From Candidatus Paralachnospira caecorum (lineage in GTDB: Bacteria > Bacillota > Clostridia > Lachnospirales > Lachnospiraceae), in assembly GCA_904379015.1 (NCBI GenBank), contig CAJFHG010000009.1, positions 1 to 64,000 on the forward strand: a stretch of DNA of 64,000 nt. The letters are read 5' to 3'. Positions within the stretch are counted from its first letter, which is position 1, and every line of letters begins with the position of its first letter. The notes below the pieces were generated by a model. That model ran no database searches and had not been told where the DNA came from. It saw nothing but the letters and a program-made list of their open reading frames with translations. Shown in pieces: positions 15,630 to 25,164 of the stretch. Both the position numbers and the translations under genes were made by a program.

Positions 15630-15658
15630 ATTATAGTATAAATTACACAAAAGTACAA
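15630..15658 (-). promoter_or_regulatory. Promoter of the small P-loop protein gene
   Basis: Minus-strand TTGTAC (15653-15658), 17 nt, then a perfect TATAAT (15630-15635), between dac and the P-loop gene. Confidence 0.7.
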
Positions 15659-15662
15659 TGCT

Positions 15663-16685
15663 TTATTTCGGAATTTTTGAAAGCAATGCCGTCATACTGG
15701 AATAAAGCATCTCTCGGGTCGGCGCCTTGAGCACGACAGAAATATACTGATTTCCGTTCCCGTCTTCCGATGCCAGAGACAGACAGTACTGTGCTTCCGG
15801 AGTCGTGCCGGTTTTTCCACCAAGGACTGTTACGCCATCAGGCGCTTCCGCCTGCCCGCCGAAATACCAGATGCCGCGGTACCAGGTGTTGGTGACCGTC
15901 TGTCCATTATTGGTATATTCTGCCGTATATTCCTGAGCACCGATGATTTCCAGGAACTTGTTATAATTCATTAATTCATTGAAGATCAGATAAATATCAT
16001 ACGCCGTCGTATAATGATTGGGATCATTGAGTCCATGGGCATTGACGAAATGAGTATCCGTAGCGCCAAGCTGCCGGGCTTCATTGTTCATCATTTCAAC
16101 AAAGGCGCTTTCACTGCCGGCTACGCCGTAAGCGATCGCATTGGCGGCATCATTGCCGGACGGAAGCATCAACCCGTACAGAAGCTGTTCCAGGGTGAGC
16201 GTATCTCCGTCCTTGATGTTGCAGACAGAAGATTCCGGATCCAGGTTCGCCAGCATATCATAACGAACTGTGACCTGAGAGGACAGATCTCCGTATTTCA
16301 AAGCCACCAGACAGGTCATAAGCTTTGTGACACTGGCCGGATACAATCGTTCATAAGCATTTTTGCTGAACAGGACTTCGCCCGTCGTCCGGTTGAAAAT
16401 AATACCGGCCTCTGAGACGACTGCCGGATCCTGGGCACTTTCATCTGTAACGACACAGAGATTCCGGGCAAAAAGCTCCGGTTCATTTCCGGTCCCTGCC
16501 GGCGCCTGTACCGATTCCTCCGCCGTCTGTTCAGCATAAGGACTGATAAGCCGGGCCTGAGAGGAAGAGCCGGAAAAAATAAAGATCAGAATGACCGCGC
16601 AGGCGGCGGCACACAAAAGACCCAGACTGAGTTTCAGTACAAAACGGCTGTGCTTCACCTGCTTGGCTGTTGTTTTTCGTGGCAT
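15663..16685 (-). CDS. D-alanyl-D-alanine carboxypeptidase (DacF-like, S11)
   Basis: A low-molecular-weight penicillin-binding protein that trims peptidoglycan stem peptides. One N-terminal membrane helix (about 17-38) anchors it outside. The three active-site motifs are present: SxxK in PASVTKLM, SGN in PSGNDAANA and KTG in GGKTGTT. 340 residues fits the core S11 domain with a reduced C-terminal region. It ends the mre-min-rodA gene run, consistent with an elongation-related role. Confidence 0.92.
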   Translation of the reverse strand: MPRKTTAKQVKHSRFVLKLSLGLLCAAACAVILIFIFSGSSSQARLISPYAEQTAEESVQAPAGTGNEPELFARNLCVVTDESAQDPAVVSEAGIIFNRTTGEVLFSKNAYERLYPASVTKLMTCLVALKYGDLSSQVTVRYDMLANLDPESSVCNIKDGDTLTLEQLLYGLMLPSGNDAANAIAYGVAGSESAFVEMMNNEARQLGATDTHFVNAHGLNDPNHYTTAYDIYLIFNELMNYNKFLEIIGAQEYTAEYTNNGQTVTNTWYRGIWYFGGQAEAPDGVTVLGGKTGTTPEAQYCLSLASEDGNGNQYISVVLKAPTREMLYSSMTALLSKIPK

Positions 16686-16720
16686 GATTCATTTCCTTCA
16701 GTATCAGTAAAATTTTAATA

Positions 16721-17116
16721 TTATTTGAACGCTTCCCGCCATTCCATATCACCGCGGTCCAGCGCTTTCACCAGAAGCTCCGCCGTTGCCAGATTCGTTG
16801 CCAGCGGAATATTGTGGATATCGCAAAGACGGATGACCTTGAACACATCCGGCTCATGTGACTTGGGATGCAGGGGATCTCTCAGAAAAATCACAAGATC
16901 GATCTGATTATTTTCAATCTGCGCGGCAAGCTGCTGTTCGCCTCCCAGATGCCCTGCCAGAAATTTGTGCACATTCAAATTGGTTACTTCTTCAATCAAA
17001 CGTCCGGTTGTTCCGGTTGCAAACAGCTCATGCTTACATAAAATGCCGCGATAGGCAATCGTAAAATTCTGCATCAGCTTCTTTTTCGCGTCATGTGCGA
17101 TCAGTCCCACATTCAT
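16721..17116 (-). CDS. mgsA: Methylglyoxal synthase MgsA
   Basis: Converts dihydroxyacetone phosphate to methylglyoxal plus phosphate. The family motifs are clear: NVGLIAHDAKKK, the phosphate-binding TGTTGRLIEE, GHLGGEQQLAAQI, the catalytic-Asp regions in IDLVIFLRDPLHP and EPDVFKVIRLCDIHNIPLATN. 131 residues is standard. AGGAGGG lies upstream of ATG 17116, 2 nt after the rodA stop, so coupled expression is likely. Placement next to rodA and minE is seen in other Clostridia. Confidence 0.96.
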   Translation of the reverse strand: MNVGLIAHDAKKKLMQNFTIAYRGILCKHELFATGTTGRLIEEVTNLNVHKFLAGHLGGEQQLAAQIENNQIDLVIFLRDPLHPKSHEPDVFKVIRLCDIHNIPLATNLATAELLVKALDRGDMEWREAFK

Positions 17117-17118
17117 AC

Positions 17119-18261
17119 CTAGAACCCTCCTCTGGTTTCATAATTTCTTTGTAACCCCACATTTAGAACAAGACCCATACCAATAAAGATACTGAGCAGC
17201 GAACTCAGTCCGGCACTGATGAAGGGAAGGGGAATTCCCGTATTGGGAAGAAGCCCTGTCGCGACTCCGATATTTACGAAAGTCTGAATCGCGATCAGCG
17301 CGGCCATACCGCTGCAGATCAGCCGGCCGGCCATGTCCTTCGCTCTCACTGCCACATAAATACATTCTACCACCAAAAGAGCCAAAAGTGCAATGACAAT
17401 CACACTTCCAATAAAGCCGGCTTCTTCTCCGATCACTGCAAAAATAAAGTCGGTGTCTTCCTCTGATAAGAAATTTCCGTTTTTGACAGAAGCCAGAGTG
17501 GTGTTGGCCAATCCTTTCCCATGAAGCTGGCCGGATCCGATGGCCATGATCGAATTGGCCTGCTGTGATGTCGTGTCTGTCGAATACTGGGAAGGATTCA
17601 AAAAGGACATAATCCTGGTTACCTGATACTCTTCCAGCAGTTTCTGTCCCGGCTGCTGAATATAATAGATAAACCAGGCGCTGAACGGTACCAGTACCGC
17701 AGCCACGCCGCCGATCCATTTATAACTGATCTTTGCCACATAGATCATGACAAGAAAAATGGCCGTTACCACCAGTGTCGTAGAAAGATTGGGCTGATCA
17801 AATATCAGATATGCCGGAATGGCAAACAGCACAACCGACAGGATCACGATCCGGACAGAGCTGATCCGCTCCCTGTGCCTGTAAAAGAACATGGCGAAAA
17901 AACAGATCAGCAGGATTTTTGAAAATTCTGAAGGCTGAATATTTCCGATCACCGGCAGCACCAGCCATCGCTGCGCGCCGCCGCCGCTCGTCCCCATAAA
18001 CTTGGTGGCAAGAAGCATGGCAATGTTCACCGCATAGAGCGGCCAGTACAGCTGCAGGACCCAATGATAGTCAACCAGCGAAACAAAGATCATGCAGACC
18101 ATTCCTACTACTATTCCAAAAATCTGTTTGTAAAAAGTGTCAGTTCCGGTATTGAGGGTGGCGCTTCTTACGAATAGAACTCCGATAACTGCCAGTGCCA
18201 GAGCAAACAGGATCAGTCTTATGTTATAATATCGAAATCTGTATTCTTTGAATTTAAACAT
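17119..18261 (-). CDS. rodA: Rod-shape SEDS peptidoglycan polymerase RodA
   Basis: SEDS-family glycosyltransferase working with a class B PBP. 380 residues with about ten membrane helices. The family region TDFIFAVIGEEAGFIGS is intact, and so are QPSEFSKILLICFFAMF and GIPLPFISAGLSSLLSIFIGMGLVLNV. The genes pbp2, mreC and mreD in the same run argue for RodA rather than FtsW or SpoVE. Confidence 0.93.
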   Translation of the reverse strand: MFKFKEYRFRYYNIRLILFALALAVIGVLFVRSATLNTGTDTFYKQIFGIVVGMVCMIFVSLVDYHWVLQLYWPLYAVNIAMLLATKFMGTSGGGAQRWLVLPVIGNIQPSEFSKILLICFFAMFFYRHRERISSVRIVILSVVLFAIPAYLIFDQPNLSTTLVVTAIFLVMIYVAKISYKWIGGVAAVLVPFSAWFIYYIQQPGQKLLEEYQVTRIMSFLNPSQYSTDTTSQQANSIMAIGSGQLHGKGLANTTLASVKNGNFLSEEDTDFIFAVIGEEAGFIGSVIVIALLALLVVECIYVAVRAKDMAGRLICSGMAALIAIQTFVNIGVATGLLPNTGIPLPFISAGLSSLLSIFIGMGLVLNVGLQRNYETRGGF

Positions 18262-18275
18262 GCCTCATCCTTCAT

Positions 18276-18557
18276 TCATCTGTTAGGATTCCCAGTTTTG
18301 ATGTCTTTAATTGGGATATTCGCAAAAAGAGCCGGAACAGAGCCGTTCCCTCCTTCTGATTCAGTCTGGGTAATCTGGATGTCCAGAGCTTCTGTATCCA
18401 CATCCATATACTTGGAAATCACTTTTATAATGTCGTTTTTGATTGCTTCCATCATCTCAGGTGAACAGTTGGCCCGGTCTGATACCAGAAGGAGCTTCAA
18501 ACGGTCCTTTGCCACATTCCCTGATTTATTTTTAGAAAAAAAGTCAAAAAATCCCAT
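18276..18557 (-). CDS. minE: Cell division topological specificity factor MinE
   Basis: 93 residues from ATG 18557 (MGFFDFFSKNKSG), preceded by AGGGGGA; the ORF-track start at 18626 would overlap minD. The MinE membrane-targeting start and MinD-interaction segment (AKDRLKLLLVSDRANCSPEMMEAIKNDI) and the dimerisation part (ISKYMDVDTEALDIQI) are visible. It drives MinD ATPase cycling and septum-site selection. Confidence 0.95.
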   Translation of the reverse strand: MGFFDFFSKNKSGNVAKDRLKLLLVSDRANCSPEMMEAIKNDIIKVISKYMDVDTEALDIQITQTESEGGNGSVPALFANIPIKDIKTGNPNR

Positions 18558-18573
18558 CACGCGTCCCCCTGTT

Positions 18574-19365
18574 TTATTTCTTTTTAAAAAGTCCTGCCAG
18601 TCTGGAAAAGAATCCGTCTTTGACATTCAGATCCATCATCGGCACCTCTTCTCCGGTAACGCGTCTTGCTATGTTCATATACGCCTGACCAGCCATACAG
18701 TCGGAACCGGTCAGCGGTTCTCCCTGGTTGGTAGCGATTACGATATGCTCGTCATCCGGCACCGCACCGATCAGATGAACGGCCAGAATATCGATCACAT
18801 CCTCGATGGACATCATATCGCCTCGCTTTACCATATCCATTCGGATCCGGTTGATGATCAGATCGATCCGATGGATTTCATTGGCCTCAAGAAGCCCGAT
18901 GATCCGGTCCGCGTCCCGGATCGCGGAAACTTCAGGAGTCGTGACGACAATGGCTCTGTCAGCGCCCGCAATGGCATTTTTAAATCCCTGTTCGATTCCG
19001 GCAGGGCAGTCGAGCAGGACGTAGTCAAACTCTTCTCTTAAAGAATCAATGAGCTTTTTCATCTGTTCCGGCGAAACACTGGATTTGTCCCTGGTCTGAG
19101 CCGACGGCAGCAACTGAAGATTGGGATAACGCTTGTCTTTGATCAGCGCCTGACTCATACGGCAGCTTCCCTCGATCACGTCTACCAGATTATAGACGAT
19201 CCTGTTTTCCAGTCCCATGACCACATCCAGATTCCGCAGTCCGATATCGGTGTCGATGAGCACCACCTTTTTATTAAGCATGGCAAGTCCGGTGCCCAGG
19301 TTTGCTGATGTAGTGGTTTTTCCCACTCCTCCCTTGCCTGACGTGATTACAATTACTTCACTCAT
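18574..19365 (-). CDS. minD: Septum-site ATPase MinD
   Basis: Deviant Walker A ParA/MinD ATPase: SGKGGVGKTTTSANLG near the N terminus, LIDTDIGLRNLDVVMGLENR, and a C-terminal amphipathic membrane-targeting helix (FFSRLAGLFKKK). 263 residues, standard. GGAGGAG precedes ATG 19365. Encoded directly between minC and minE. Confidence 0.97.
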   Translation of the reverse strand: MSEVIVITSGKGGVGKTTTSANLGTGLAMLNKKVVLIDTDIGLRNLDVVMGLENRIVYNLVDVIEGSCRMSQALIKDKRYPNLQLLPSAQTRDKSSVSPEQMKKLIDSLREEFDYVLLDCPAGIEQGFKNAIAGADRAIVVTTPEVSAIRDADRIIGLLEANEIHRIDLIINRIRMDMVKRGDMMSIEDVIDILAVHLIGAVPDDEHIVIATNQGEPLTGSDCMAGQAYMNIARRVTGEEVPMMDLNVKDGFFSRLAGLFKKK

Positions 19366-19409
19366 AAATGATTCACTCCTCCAAGATTCAAATTTCCTCT
19401 GTCTGGTTC

Positions 19410-20081
19410 CTACTGGAATTCCACCGCGTCGATGACCTCCCGGCAGAGAGGCTCCACGTAAATTCTGCCGAGGTCAAGATATGCGATCTGCGCGCCTTTT
19501 CTGGTTCCCTTTTTTGTCTGCCGCACTGCCACGTCTCCGATACGGATCTGGATGGGATCCATTTCCAGAGCGACCACAATGGCATGCTTCCTGCTTCCAA
19601 GGCCGGCGATCGCCGTACCTCTGAGAGCGCCGAGAACAATAATGTTGCCTCCGGCAACGACTCTCGCGCCGGGGTTCACATCACCCAGAAGGATGATGCT
19701 CCCCTCAGCTTCCAGAATCTGCCCGGACCGAAGCGTGCCTTTATAAAACTGGCCGCCCTCATCCGGTTTTTGTCTCTCTTCCTCTTCTGCTTTTTCTTCC
19801 AGCGCCTGCCGGAAAAATGTCTCGCGTGCTTTGTCCGTGTCGATGACACAGGAGATATTGATCTCAGAATTATCACAAATGGTATTTACGATTGCGTTGA
19901 TTTCTTCCGGTGTAAGACTTCGTCCTTCAAAGGTCAGAGCCATCCGGGCTCCCCGAAAAAATTTAGATGATTCCCGGAATTTTGTCCCGATGTCCTCAAG
20001 AAGCATGTCCATGGGAATCTCCGGATCCAGGAATACAGAAAGTCCGTAATTGTTCCCTTTGATTATGACAGTCTGATGCAT
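19410..20081 (-). CDS. minC: Septum-site inhibitor MinC
   Basis: MinC blocks FtsZ assembly away from midcell. The N-terminal domain (1-100) is followed by a charged helical linker (about 100-130) and the C-terminal beta-helix domain: YKGTLRSGQILEAEGSIILLGDVNPGARVVAGGNIIVLGALRG is diagnostic. 223 residues is typical. It lies 22 nt after pbp2. Confidence 0.96.
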   Translation of the reverse strand: MHQTVIIKGNNYGLSVFLDPEIPMDMLLEDIGTKFRESSKFFRGARMALTFEGRSLTPEEINAIVNTICDNSEINISCVIDTDKARETFFRQALEEKAEEEERQKPDEGGQFYKGTLRSGQILEAEGSIILLGDVNPGARVVAGGNIIVLGALRGTAIAGLGSRKHAIVVALEMDPIQIRIGDVAVRQTKKGTRKGAQIAYLDLGRIYVEPLCREVIDAVEFQ

Positions 20082-20103
20082 GTTATCTTATCACCTCTCA
20101 GGT

Positions 20104-23040
20104 TTAATCCGGTATTATTTCGGAATTGATATCCGCTGCCTGTCCCGCGTTCAGGATCGTTTCCAGATCAGTATAGCCATAATACAGACGCAGTGCCTGC
20201 TCCGCGATGGTCGCCGCGTTGCTGGCGCCGTAGCCGTTGGGAATGGATACGGCAATGGAAACTTCAGCATCCACATCGGGATCTCCCTCATTTTTGGGCG
20301 CGGGCGCGTACCCGATAAAGGTGCCGTGGTTCGCCCTTTGGCTTGCCTGCTCTGCCGTACCGGATTTTCCGGCAAAGCCGATCTCAGTCTTGATGGGAGA
20401 ATTGGCAAAGGTCGTATAATACGTACCTGTAACGGTCGTACCGTCGCCCTGAGTCGTGCTTCCGACCACTGCCTCCATTCCGTCATGCATGGCATCCCAG
20501 GTAGAATCAGAAAGCTCTACATGCGATTCCAGCTCGGGTTCATATTGCTGCACAACCTCCCCGTCCGAAGTCTGAACCTTGGAAATCAGACTGTATTTAT
20601 AAAGATTGCCGCTGCTGGCAATGGTCGTCACATAACGTGAAAGATGGATATTGGCATACGTATGAGTACCCTGTCCGATGGATGAAGGGATCGGGTTCTC
20701 ATCTGTAATATGAGGCTCACTTTCTGCTATTTCAATTCCTGATTTTGTTCCCAGGCCGAACATGGACGCGTATTTCTGGATGGTGCTGATTCCCTTTTCC
20801 GCATCGTATTCTCCGTTTTCATCGAGTGAAACCCGGTATCCGACTTCAGAGAAATAATAGTTGCAGGACTGGGCAATGGCTCCGATCACATTCAGATTTC
20901 CGTGGCCGGACAGATTCCAGCAATGCAGGTTCAGTCCCTGCCGCTCAAAAACACCTGTATCATAGACCAGTTCATCTCTGGAAATCACTCCCTCTTCCAG
21001 TCCCATGGCAGCTGTCAGGACTTTGAAAATCGATCCCGGAGCAGTTTCCACCTGAGTCGCTCTGTTCAGGAACGGCTGGCTCAGATCATTGTAAAGCTGA
21101 CTGTAGTAATCGGCGTCCACAGTACCGGAAAACTGATTGATATCATATCCCGGATACGTTACCAGCGCCAGCACCTCGCCTGTCTGTACGTCTGTAATGG
21201 TACATGCGGCAGAGCAGGGATCCAGCGCCATCTGAGCCGGCGTAAGCTCCAGACTTTGGATTTTTGCCTTCAGAAAATCGAAGGCTTCGCGGCTGCCGCC
21301 GTTGGTCAGGGTGGCGATCGCTTCCTCATCATGCTCCAGGACTCCCTGCTCAAACAGGCAGAGACACAGCTCCCGTCCCGTCACGATATCTTCGTCGATC
21401 ATATACTGGTAAACCAGCTTGTGAAAACCTTCATCGTTGTCGAGTCCGGATATGATCGTATTGACAAGCGCCTGGTAGGTTTCGTCCGTACTGCTGTACG
21501 GAGAATCTGTGGAAAGCTTCGTCGTATCAATCCAGCCTGATTCCAGCGCGTGATAAAGGAAGGTCCTGAGACTGGTAGTTTCATTGATCCAGGCCGTATA
21601 AGTTTCGTCTTCTGTATCCAGAGCGTCTTCCAGGAAGAAGGAATTGTCCTGCATATATTCCACGACATAATCCTGATAATCCTGCATATATTCCGCGCAC
21701 TGATCAAAGGTCGGCGCGTCGGCGGACATCATATGGCTGGAAAGCTCCGGAAGCGCTGCCGCTTTCTGCTCCTGAAAACGGCTGTATATGCTTTTTTCAA
21801 GATCGCTGGCCTCGTCGCTTCCAAAACGGCTCATGGACAAAACATTATTATTGATCAGCTGAAAATAGGCGTCTTTGATTGGGATTCTCATATCAGAAGT
21901 ATCCGTTTCATCTGTGATCACATAATTATCATCATATTCCAGCCTGTCTGCTACAATACCAGCCAGATTCTGCTCGATCAGAGAATAGATTCCCACCTGC
22001 AGATTCCGGTCAATGCTCAAATATACATCGTTTCCTGCTTCCGGGTCCACTGTTTCTGTCACCTCAAGAATTCGTCCCTCGCTGTCCAGATACATGGTCT
22101 GGCTCCCCTTGGTACCGGAAAGCTCCAGTTCCATGGCAGATTCAATCCCGGATTTTCCAACCACATCATTGAGCTCATAGCTGTCATCCTGTGCCTGAAG
22201 CTCTTCCAGCTCCTCCGAATCCGCTACACCTGTATATCCCAGAATATGGGAGAAGGCATAACTGTCATTGTATACGCGGATCGTTTCCTCTTCAATGTTG
22301 ACTTCCTGCAGGATGCCTGAGTTTTCCTTAATAGAGGCGACTGTTTCAAGACTGACATTGGATGCCACGGTCACCGCGTCATACCGGCGGTAGGCGTTCT
22401 GCGCCATCGCGTATCGAATGTTCATCAGCTTCAGCGCCGTCGTGTTGTCAATCTCATAGGTGGTCTCATCCTCATTGACTCCGATCCCGTACCGCTCCTT
22501 CAGAAGGTCAAAAAGCTCCTGTGCAGTGATATCGGAAGGATAGTCTCCGTCCTCGTCATCCAGTTCGTCCACGCTCCGCAGTCCATATACATCCCTCAGA
22601 AAGCGAAGACGTTCGTCTTCCGATTCCGTCGAATACTGCGGGTTTCCGTTCCCGTCCAGAGTCAGAGACAGCGGCGTGATAATGGTCTCTCCGTGCTCAT
22701 CCAGAATGGGGATCAGACGCAGCAGCATCTCGTTTCTCTGATATCCGTTTTCATACACCCCCGTATCGCTGATCGTAACGGCATATGCCAGCTGATTATA
22801 CGCCAGCAGCGTTCCGTTTCTGTCATAGATATTCCCCCTGGTTCCAGAAACACTGACGGTTGTCAGCGTTCTCTGTACATAGTTGTCCTGATACTCCTGT
22901 CCGTTGATGATCTGAAGATCAAACAGACGGACGACCAGGATAATAAACAACGTCAGGAACAGGATGCTGACAACAAACAGCCTGGATTTTACCACTTTTT
23001 TAATGCCGTTTACAATAATTTCCCAGATTTCACTAAACAA
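20104..23040 (-). CDS. mrdA: Penicillin-binding protein 2 (class B transpeptidase) with large insertion
   Basis: Elongation transpeptidase, partner of RodA. One membrane helix (about 22-42), PBP dimer domain (RGNIYDRNGTLLAYN), then the transpeptidase domain with Ser in PGSIFKV (about residue 668), SCN in SCNYYFSEV and KSG in AGKSGTAEQ. 978 residues is long: about 240 residues of helical, acidic sequence are inserted between SIDRNLQVGIYSLIEQ and DPCSAACTITDVQTGEVLALV. I prefer TTG 23040 because GGAGGAG lies about 11 nt upstream and mreD overlaps only 8 nt; ATG 23073 lacks a ribosome binding site. Confidence 0.93.
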   Translation of the reverse strand: MFSEIWEIIVNGIKKVVKSRLFVVSILFLTLFIILVVRLFDLQIINGQEYQDNYVQRTLTTVSVSGTRGNIYDRNGTLLAYNQLAYAVTISDTGVYENGYQRNEMLLRLIPILDEHGETIITPLSLTLDGNGNPQYSTESEDERLRFLRDVYGLRSVDELDDEDGDYPSDITAQELFDLLKERYGIGVNEDETTYEIDNTTALKLMNIRYAMAQNAYRRYDAVTVASNVSLETVASIKENSGILQEVNIEEETIRVYNDSYAFSHILGYTGVADSEELEELQAQDDSYELNDVVGKSGIESAMELELSGTKGSQTMYLDSEGRILEVTETVDPEAGNDVYLSIDRNLQVGIYSLIEQNLAGIVADRLEYDDNYVITDETDTSDMRIPIKDAYFQLINNNVLSMSRFGSDEASDLEKSIYSRFQEQKAAALPELSSHMMSADAPTFDQCAEYMQDYQDYVVEYMQDNSFFLEDALDTEDETYTAWINETTSLRTFLYHALESGWIDTTKLSTDSPYSSTDETYQALVNTIISGLDNDEGFHKLVYQYMIDEDIVTGRELCLCLFEQGVLEHDEEAIATLTNGGSREAFDFLKAKIQSLELTPAQMALDPCSAACTITDVQTGEVLALVTYPGYDINQFSGTVDADYYSQLYNDLSQPFLNRATQVETAPGSIFKVLTAAMGLEEGVISRDELVYDTGVFERQGLNLHCWNLSGHGNLNVIGAIAQSCNYYFSEVGYRVSLDENGEYDAEKGISTIQKYASMFGLGTKSGIEIAESEPHITDENPIPSSIGQGTHTYANIHLSRYVTTIASSGNLYKYSLISKVQTSDGEVVQQYEPELESHVELSDSTWDAMHDGMEAVVGSTTQGDGTTVTGTYYTTFANSPIKTEIGFAGKSGTAEQASQRANHGTFIGYAPAPKNEGDPDVDAEVSIAVSIPNGYGASNAATIAEQALRLYYGYTDLETILNAGQAADINSEIIPD

Positions 23041-23560
23041 ATTTCGTTGCACTCCTCCGCTCTGCCATTTCAAGTCTGTAGTTAATATAAGCCAGGAGCT
23101 GATAAATCACACTGGTGAGAATCACCGTGTAAATCATCTCCGGAATGATCACATGCAGCAGATAATAAACGATATCTGTTCTGTTCCGGATCAGGAACAG
23201 GAATACATAATTATAGATCCCGTACAGCAGGCTGCTGAATGTGGTCACGATCAGCGGAAACACGATATAATCGGAATACATCCACTGATGGAGCGCTCCA
23301 TTGATATAACCGATCAGGATATAAATGATCATATAATAACCAATGCTGTCCATGGATCCGATGTCCATAATGAACCCGCAGAACAGGCCGATCACCATTC
23401 CCTGGATCTTTCCCTTCATAAACCCGAATGATACGGTAATGATCAGCAGGATATTGGGCACCGTATCGATCAGGGGACAGTTGGCAAACACGCCGTACTG
23501 CAGGAGAAATCCCGCCAGAATGATGACTGCCATTACAATAATCCGCTTACTTCTTCTCAA
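23033..23560 (-). CDS. mreD: Rod shape-determining protein MreD
   Basis: 175 residues, five to six membrane helices, with the MreD-like N terminus (VMAVIILAGFLLQYGVF) and FMKGKIQGMVIGLFCGFIMDI, the G-rich central region typical of MreD. The start overlaps the mreC stop by 4 nt (ATGA), the end overlaps pbp2. Context with mreC and pbp2 confirms it. Function: inner-membrane part of the elongasome scaffold. Confidence 0.92.
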   Translation of the reverse strand: MRRSKRIIVMAVIILAGFLLQYGVFANCPLIDTVPNILLIITVSFGFMKGKIQGMVIGLFCGFIMDIGSMDSIGYYMIIYILIGYINGALHQWMYSDYIVFPLIVTTFSSLLYGIYNYVFLFLIRNRTDIVYYLLHVIIPEMIYTVILTSVIYQLLAYINYRLEMAERRSATKFV

Positions 23561-24417
23561 CTTTGACTCTCCTCGCCTGTTACCTTCAAAGTCTTGATCA
23601 CCAGTACCGTCTGTAAATGTTCAAAATCCACAACCGGCACCAGATAGCCAGACTTTGTCACATTATTGCTGTCAGTCTGAATGTCCTGGGCGTAACCGAT
23701 CAGAATATTGGGAAGATATTTGTCACTGATATTGGAGGTGACGATCTTGTCATCGTCCCAGATATTATCATCCTTATCAATATAGCTCAGTCTCAGCTTT
23801 CCTTCACTGTAAAGGGTCAGATCTCCGGATACAATGCAGGTATCTCCCGAGCTCAGCGACATGGCGCTTACATTGCTGTCGTCGTCTATGATGGACTGCA
23901 CCCGCGCATAGTTGCTGCCGACTGATGTGACAATTCCCACCAGGCCGCCGTCGGCGATCACGTTCATATCCACTTCGATTCCGTCGTCGGAGCCCTTGTC
24001 AATCACAAAAGAATGATACCAGTTTCCGGCATCCTTCTGGATGACCCTGGCTCCTGTCGTCTCATAGTCCGAATACTGTCCGGACAGTTCCAAAAGCTCT
24101 CTCAGCTCCTCCAGCTCCTGCTGCCCCTGCTGATAATTGCTGACTTCCTCCTGCAGTGTGGTCAGCTGTTCTCTGAGCTGCTGATTTTCTGCTCTCGCTT
24201 CCTCCAGGCTCTGATAGTCATAAGCGGTGTCCGCAAATCCCGTCCCCAGATGGTTCAGTCCTTTCTGCATGGGCAGGAGCACGGAATTGATCGCCTCCGT
24301 CACCGGGCTTAAAGCCCCCGGGCTGATGTAATTGACGCCCAGAAGTATGACGCAAAGCAAAATCATAAAAAACAGCACATATCTGGCCGGCAGAGATGCC
24401 TTCCTTTTTTTCTTCAT
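23557..24417 (-). CDS. mreC: Rod shape-determining protein MreC
   Basis: 286 residues: N-terminal helix (about 12-30), a coiled coil (about 66-115, EEARAENQQLREQLTTLQEEV), then the beta-barrel domain with VIQKDAGNWYHSFVIDKGSDDGI and GGLVGIVTSVGSNYARVQ, the usual MreC signature. It organises PBP2 and RodA outside the membrane. No mreB lies upstream; the gene follows radC by 1 nt. Confidence 0.95.
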   Translation of the reverse strand: MKKKRKASLPARYVLFFMILLCVILLGVNYISPGALSPVTEAINSVLLPMQKGLNHLGTGFADTAYDYQSLEEARAENQQLREQLTTLQEEVSNYQQGQQELEELRELLELSGQYSDYETTGARVIQKDAGNWYHSFVIDKGSDDGIEVDMNVIADGGLVGIVTSVGSNYARVQSIIDDDSNVSAMSLSSGDTCIVSGDLTLYSEGKLRLSYIDKDDNIWDDDKIVTSNISDKYLPNILIGYAQDIQTDSNNVTKSGYLVPVVDFEHLQTVLVIKTLKVTGEESQS

Positions 24418-24418
24418 C

Positions 24419-25117
24419 CTACAACATTCCTCGTTCTTTTAAGCTGATATAACACCTGTCCCCGATGATGATGTGGTCTGTCAGGGAAATACCTATGAGT
24501 TTTCCGGCTTCCGCCACACGCCCTGTCACCAGGATATCCTCCCTGCTGGGCGCCGGGTCTCCGCTGGGATGATTGTGCAGCAGAATGATGCTGACAGCCT
24601 GAAATTTCAGGGCTTCAAGAAAAATCTCACGCGGAGATACCATGGAGCTGTTCACTGTGCCAATGGAGATGACCGTATCGTGAAGCCGGCGGCCTTTTGT
24701 ATTGAGAAAAACCACACGAAGCTCTTCCTTCTCCTTGTGGCGCATTTCTTCCATAAAGTATGCCGCAACGACATCGGGCGAAGAGAACAGTTCTTCCCTG
24801 TCGATGCTTTTTCGTGTCATCCTTTTTGAAAGCTCTCCGATACAGGAAAGCTGTACGGCTTTGACCATACCGATTCCGGGAACCTTTCTCAATTCGTTCA
24901 CTGTCAGATGATGGAGGCCGAGAAGGCCTTCTGCCGCCGGACTGAGAGAAAGGATCTTTCTGGCAGTCTCCAGGGCTCCCTGTCCTTTCGTGCCGGTTCT
25001 CAGGATCACGGCAAGAAGTTCCGCATCCGAAAGCGCGCTGGCTCCCATAGCCATACATTTTTCATAGGGACGTTCGGGAGCGGGAAGCTCCCGGATGGTG
25101 TTTCTTTGATTTTCCAT
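24419..25117 (-). CDS. radC: RadC/JAB-domain protein
   Basis: 232 residues: helix-hairpin-helix-like N-terminal half (LLGLHHLTVNELRKVPGIGMVKAVQL) and a C-terminal MPN/JAB metalloprotease-like domain with the metal motif HNHPSGDPAPSRED. The historical repair role is not supported experimentally for the family. radC directly before mreC is a very common arrangement (mreB normally between, absent here). Confidence 0.94.
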   Translation of the reverse strand: MENQRNTIRELPAPERPYEKCMAMGASALSDAELLAVILRTGTKGQGALETARKILSLSPAAEGLLGLHHLTVNELRKVPGIGMVKAVQLSCIGELSKRMTRKSIDREELFSSPDVVAAYFMEEMRHKEKEELRVVFLNTKGRRLHDTVISIGTVNSSMVSPREIFLEALKFQAVSIILLHNHPSGDPAPSREDILVTGRVAEAGKLIGISLTDHIIIGDRCYISLKERGML

Positions 25118-25164
25118 AGGCCCGTCTCCTTTTTATAGGGTGACAAGCCAGTCAAAAACCGAAT

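Noticed and set aside
18298-19041. 247-residue plus-strand ORF
   Set aside because: Antisense to minE and minD.
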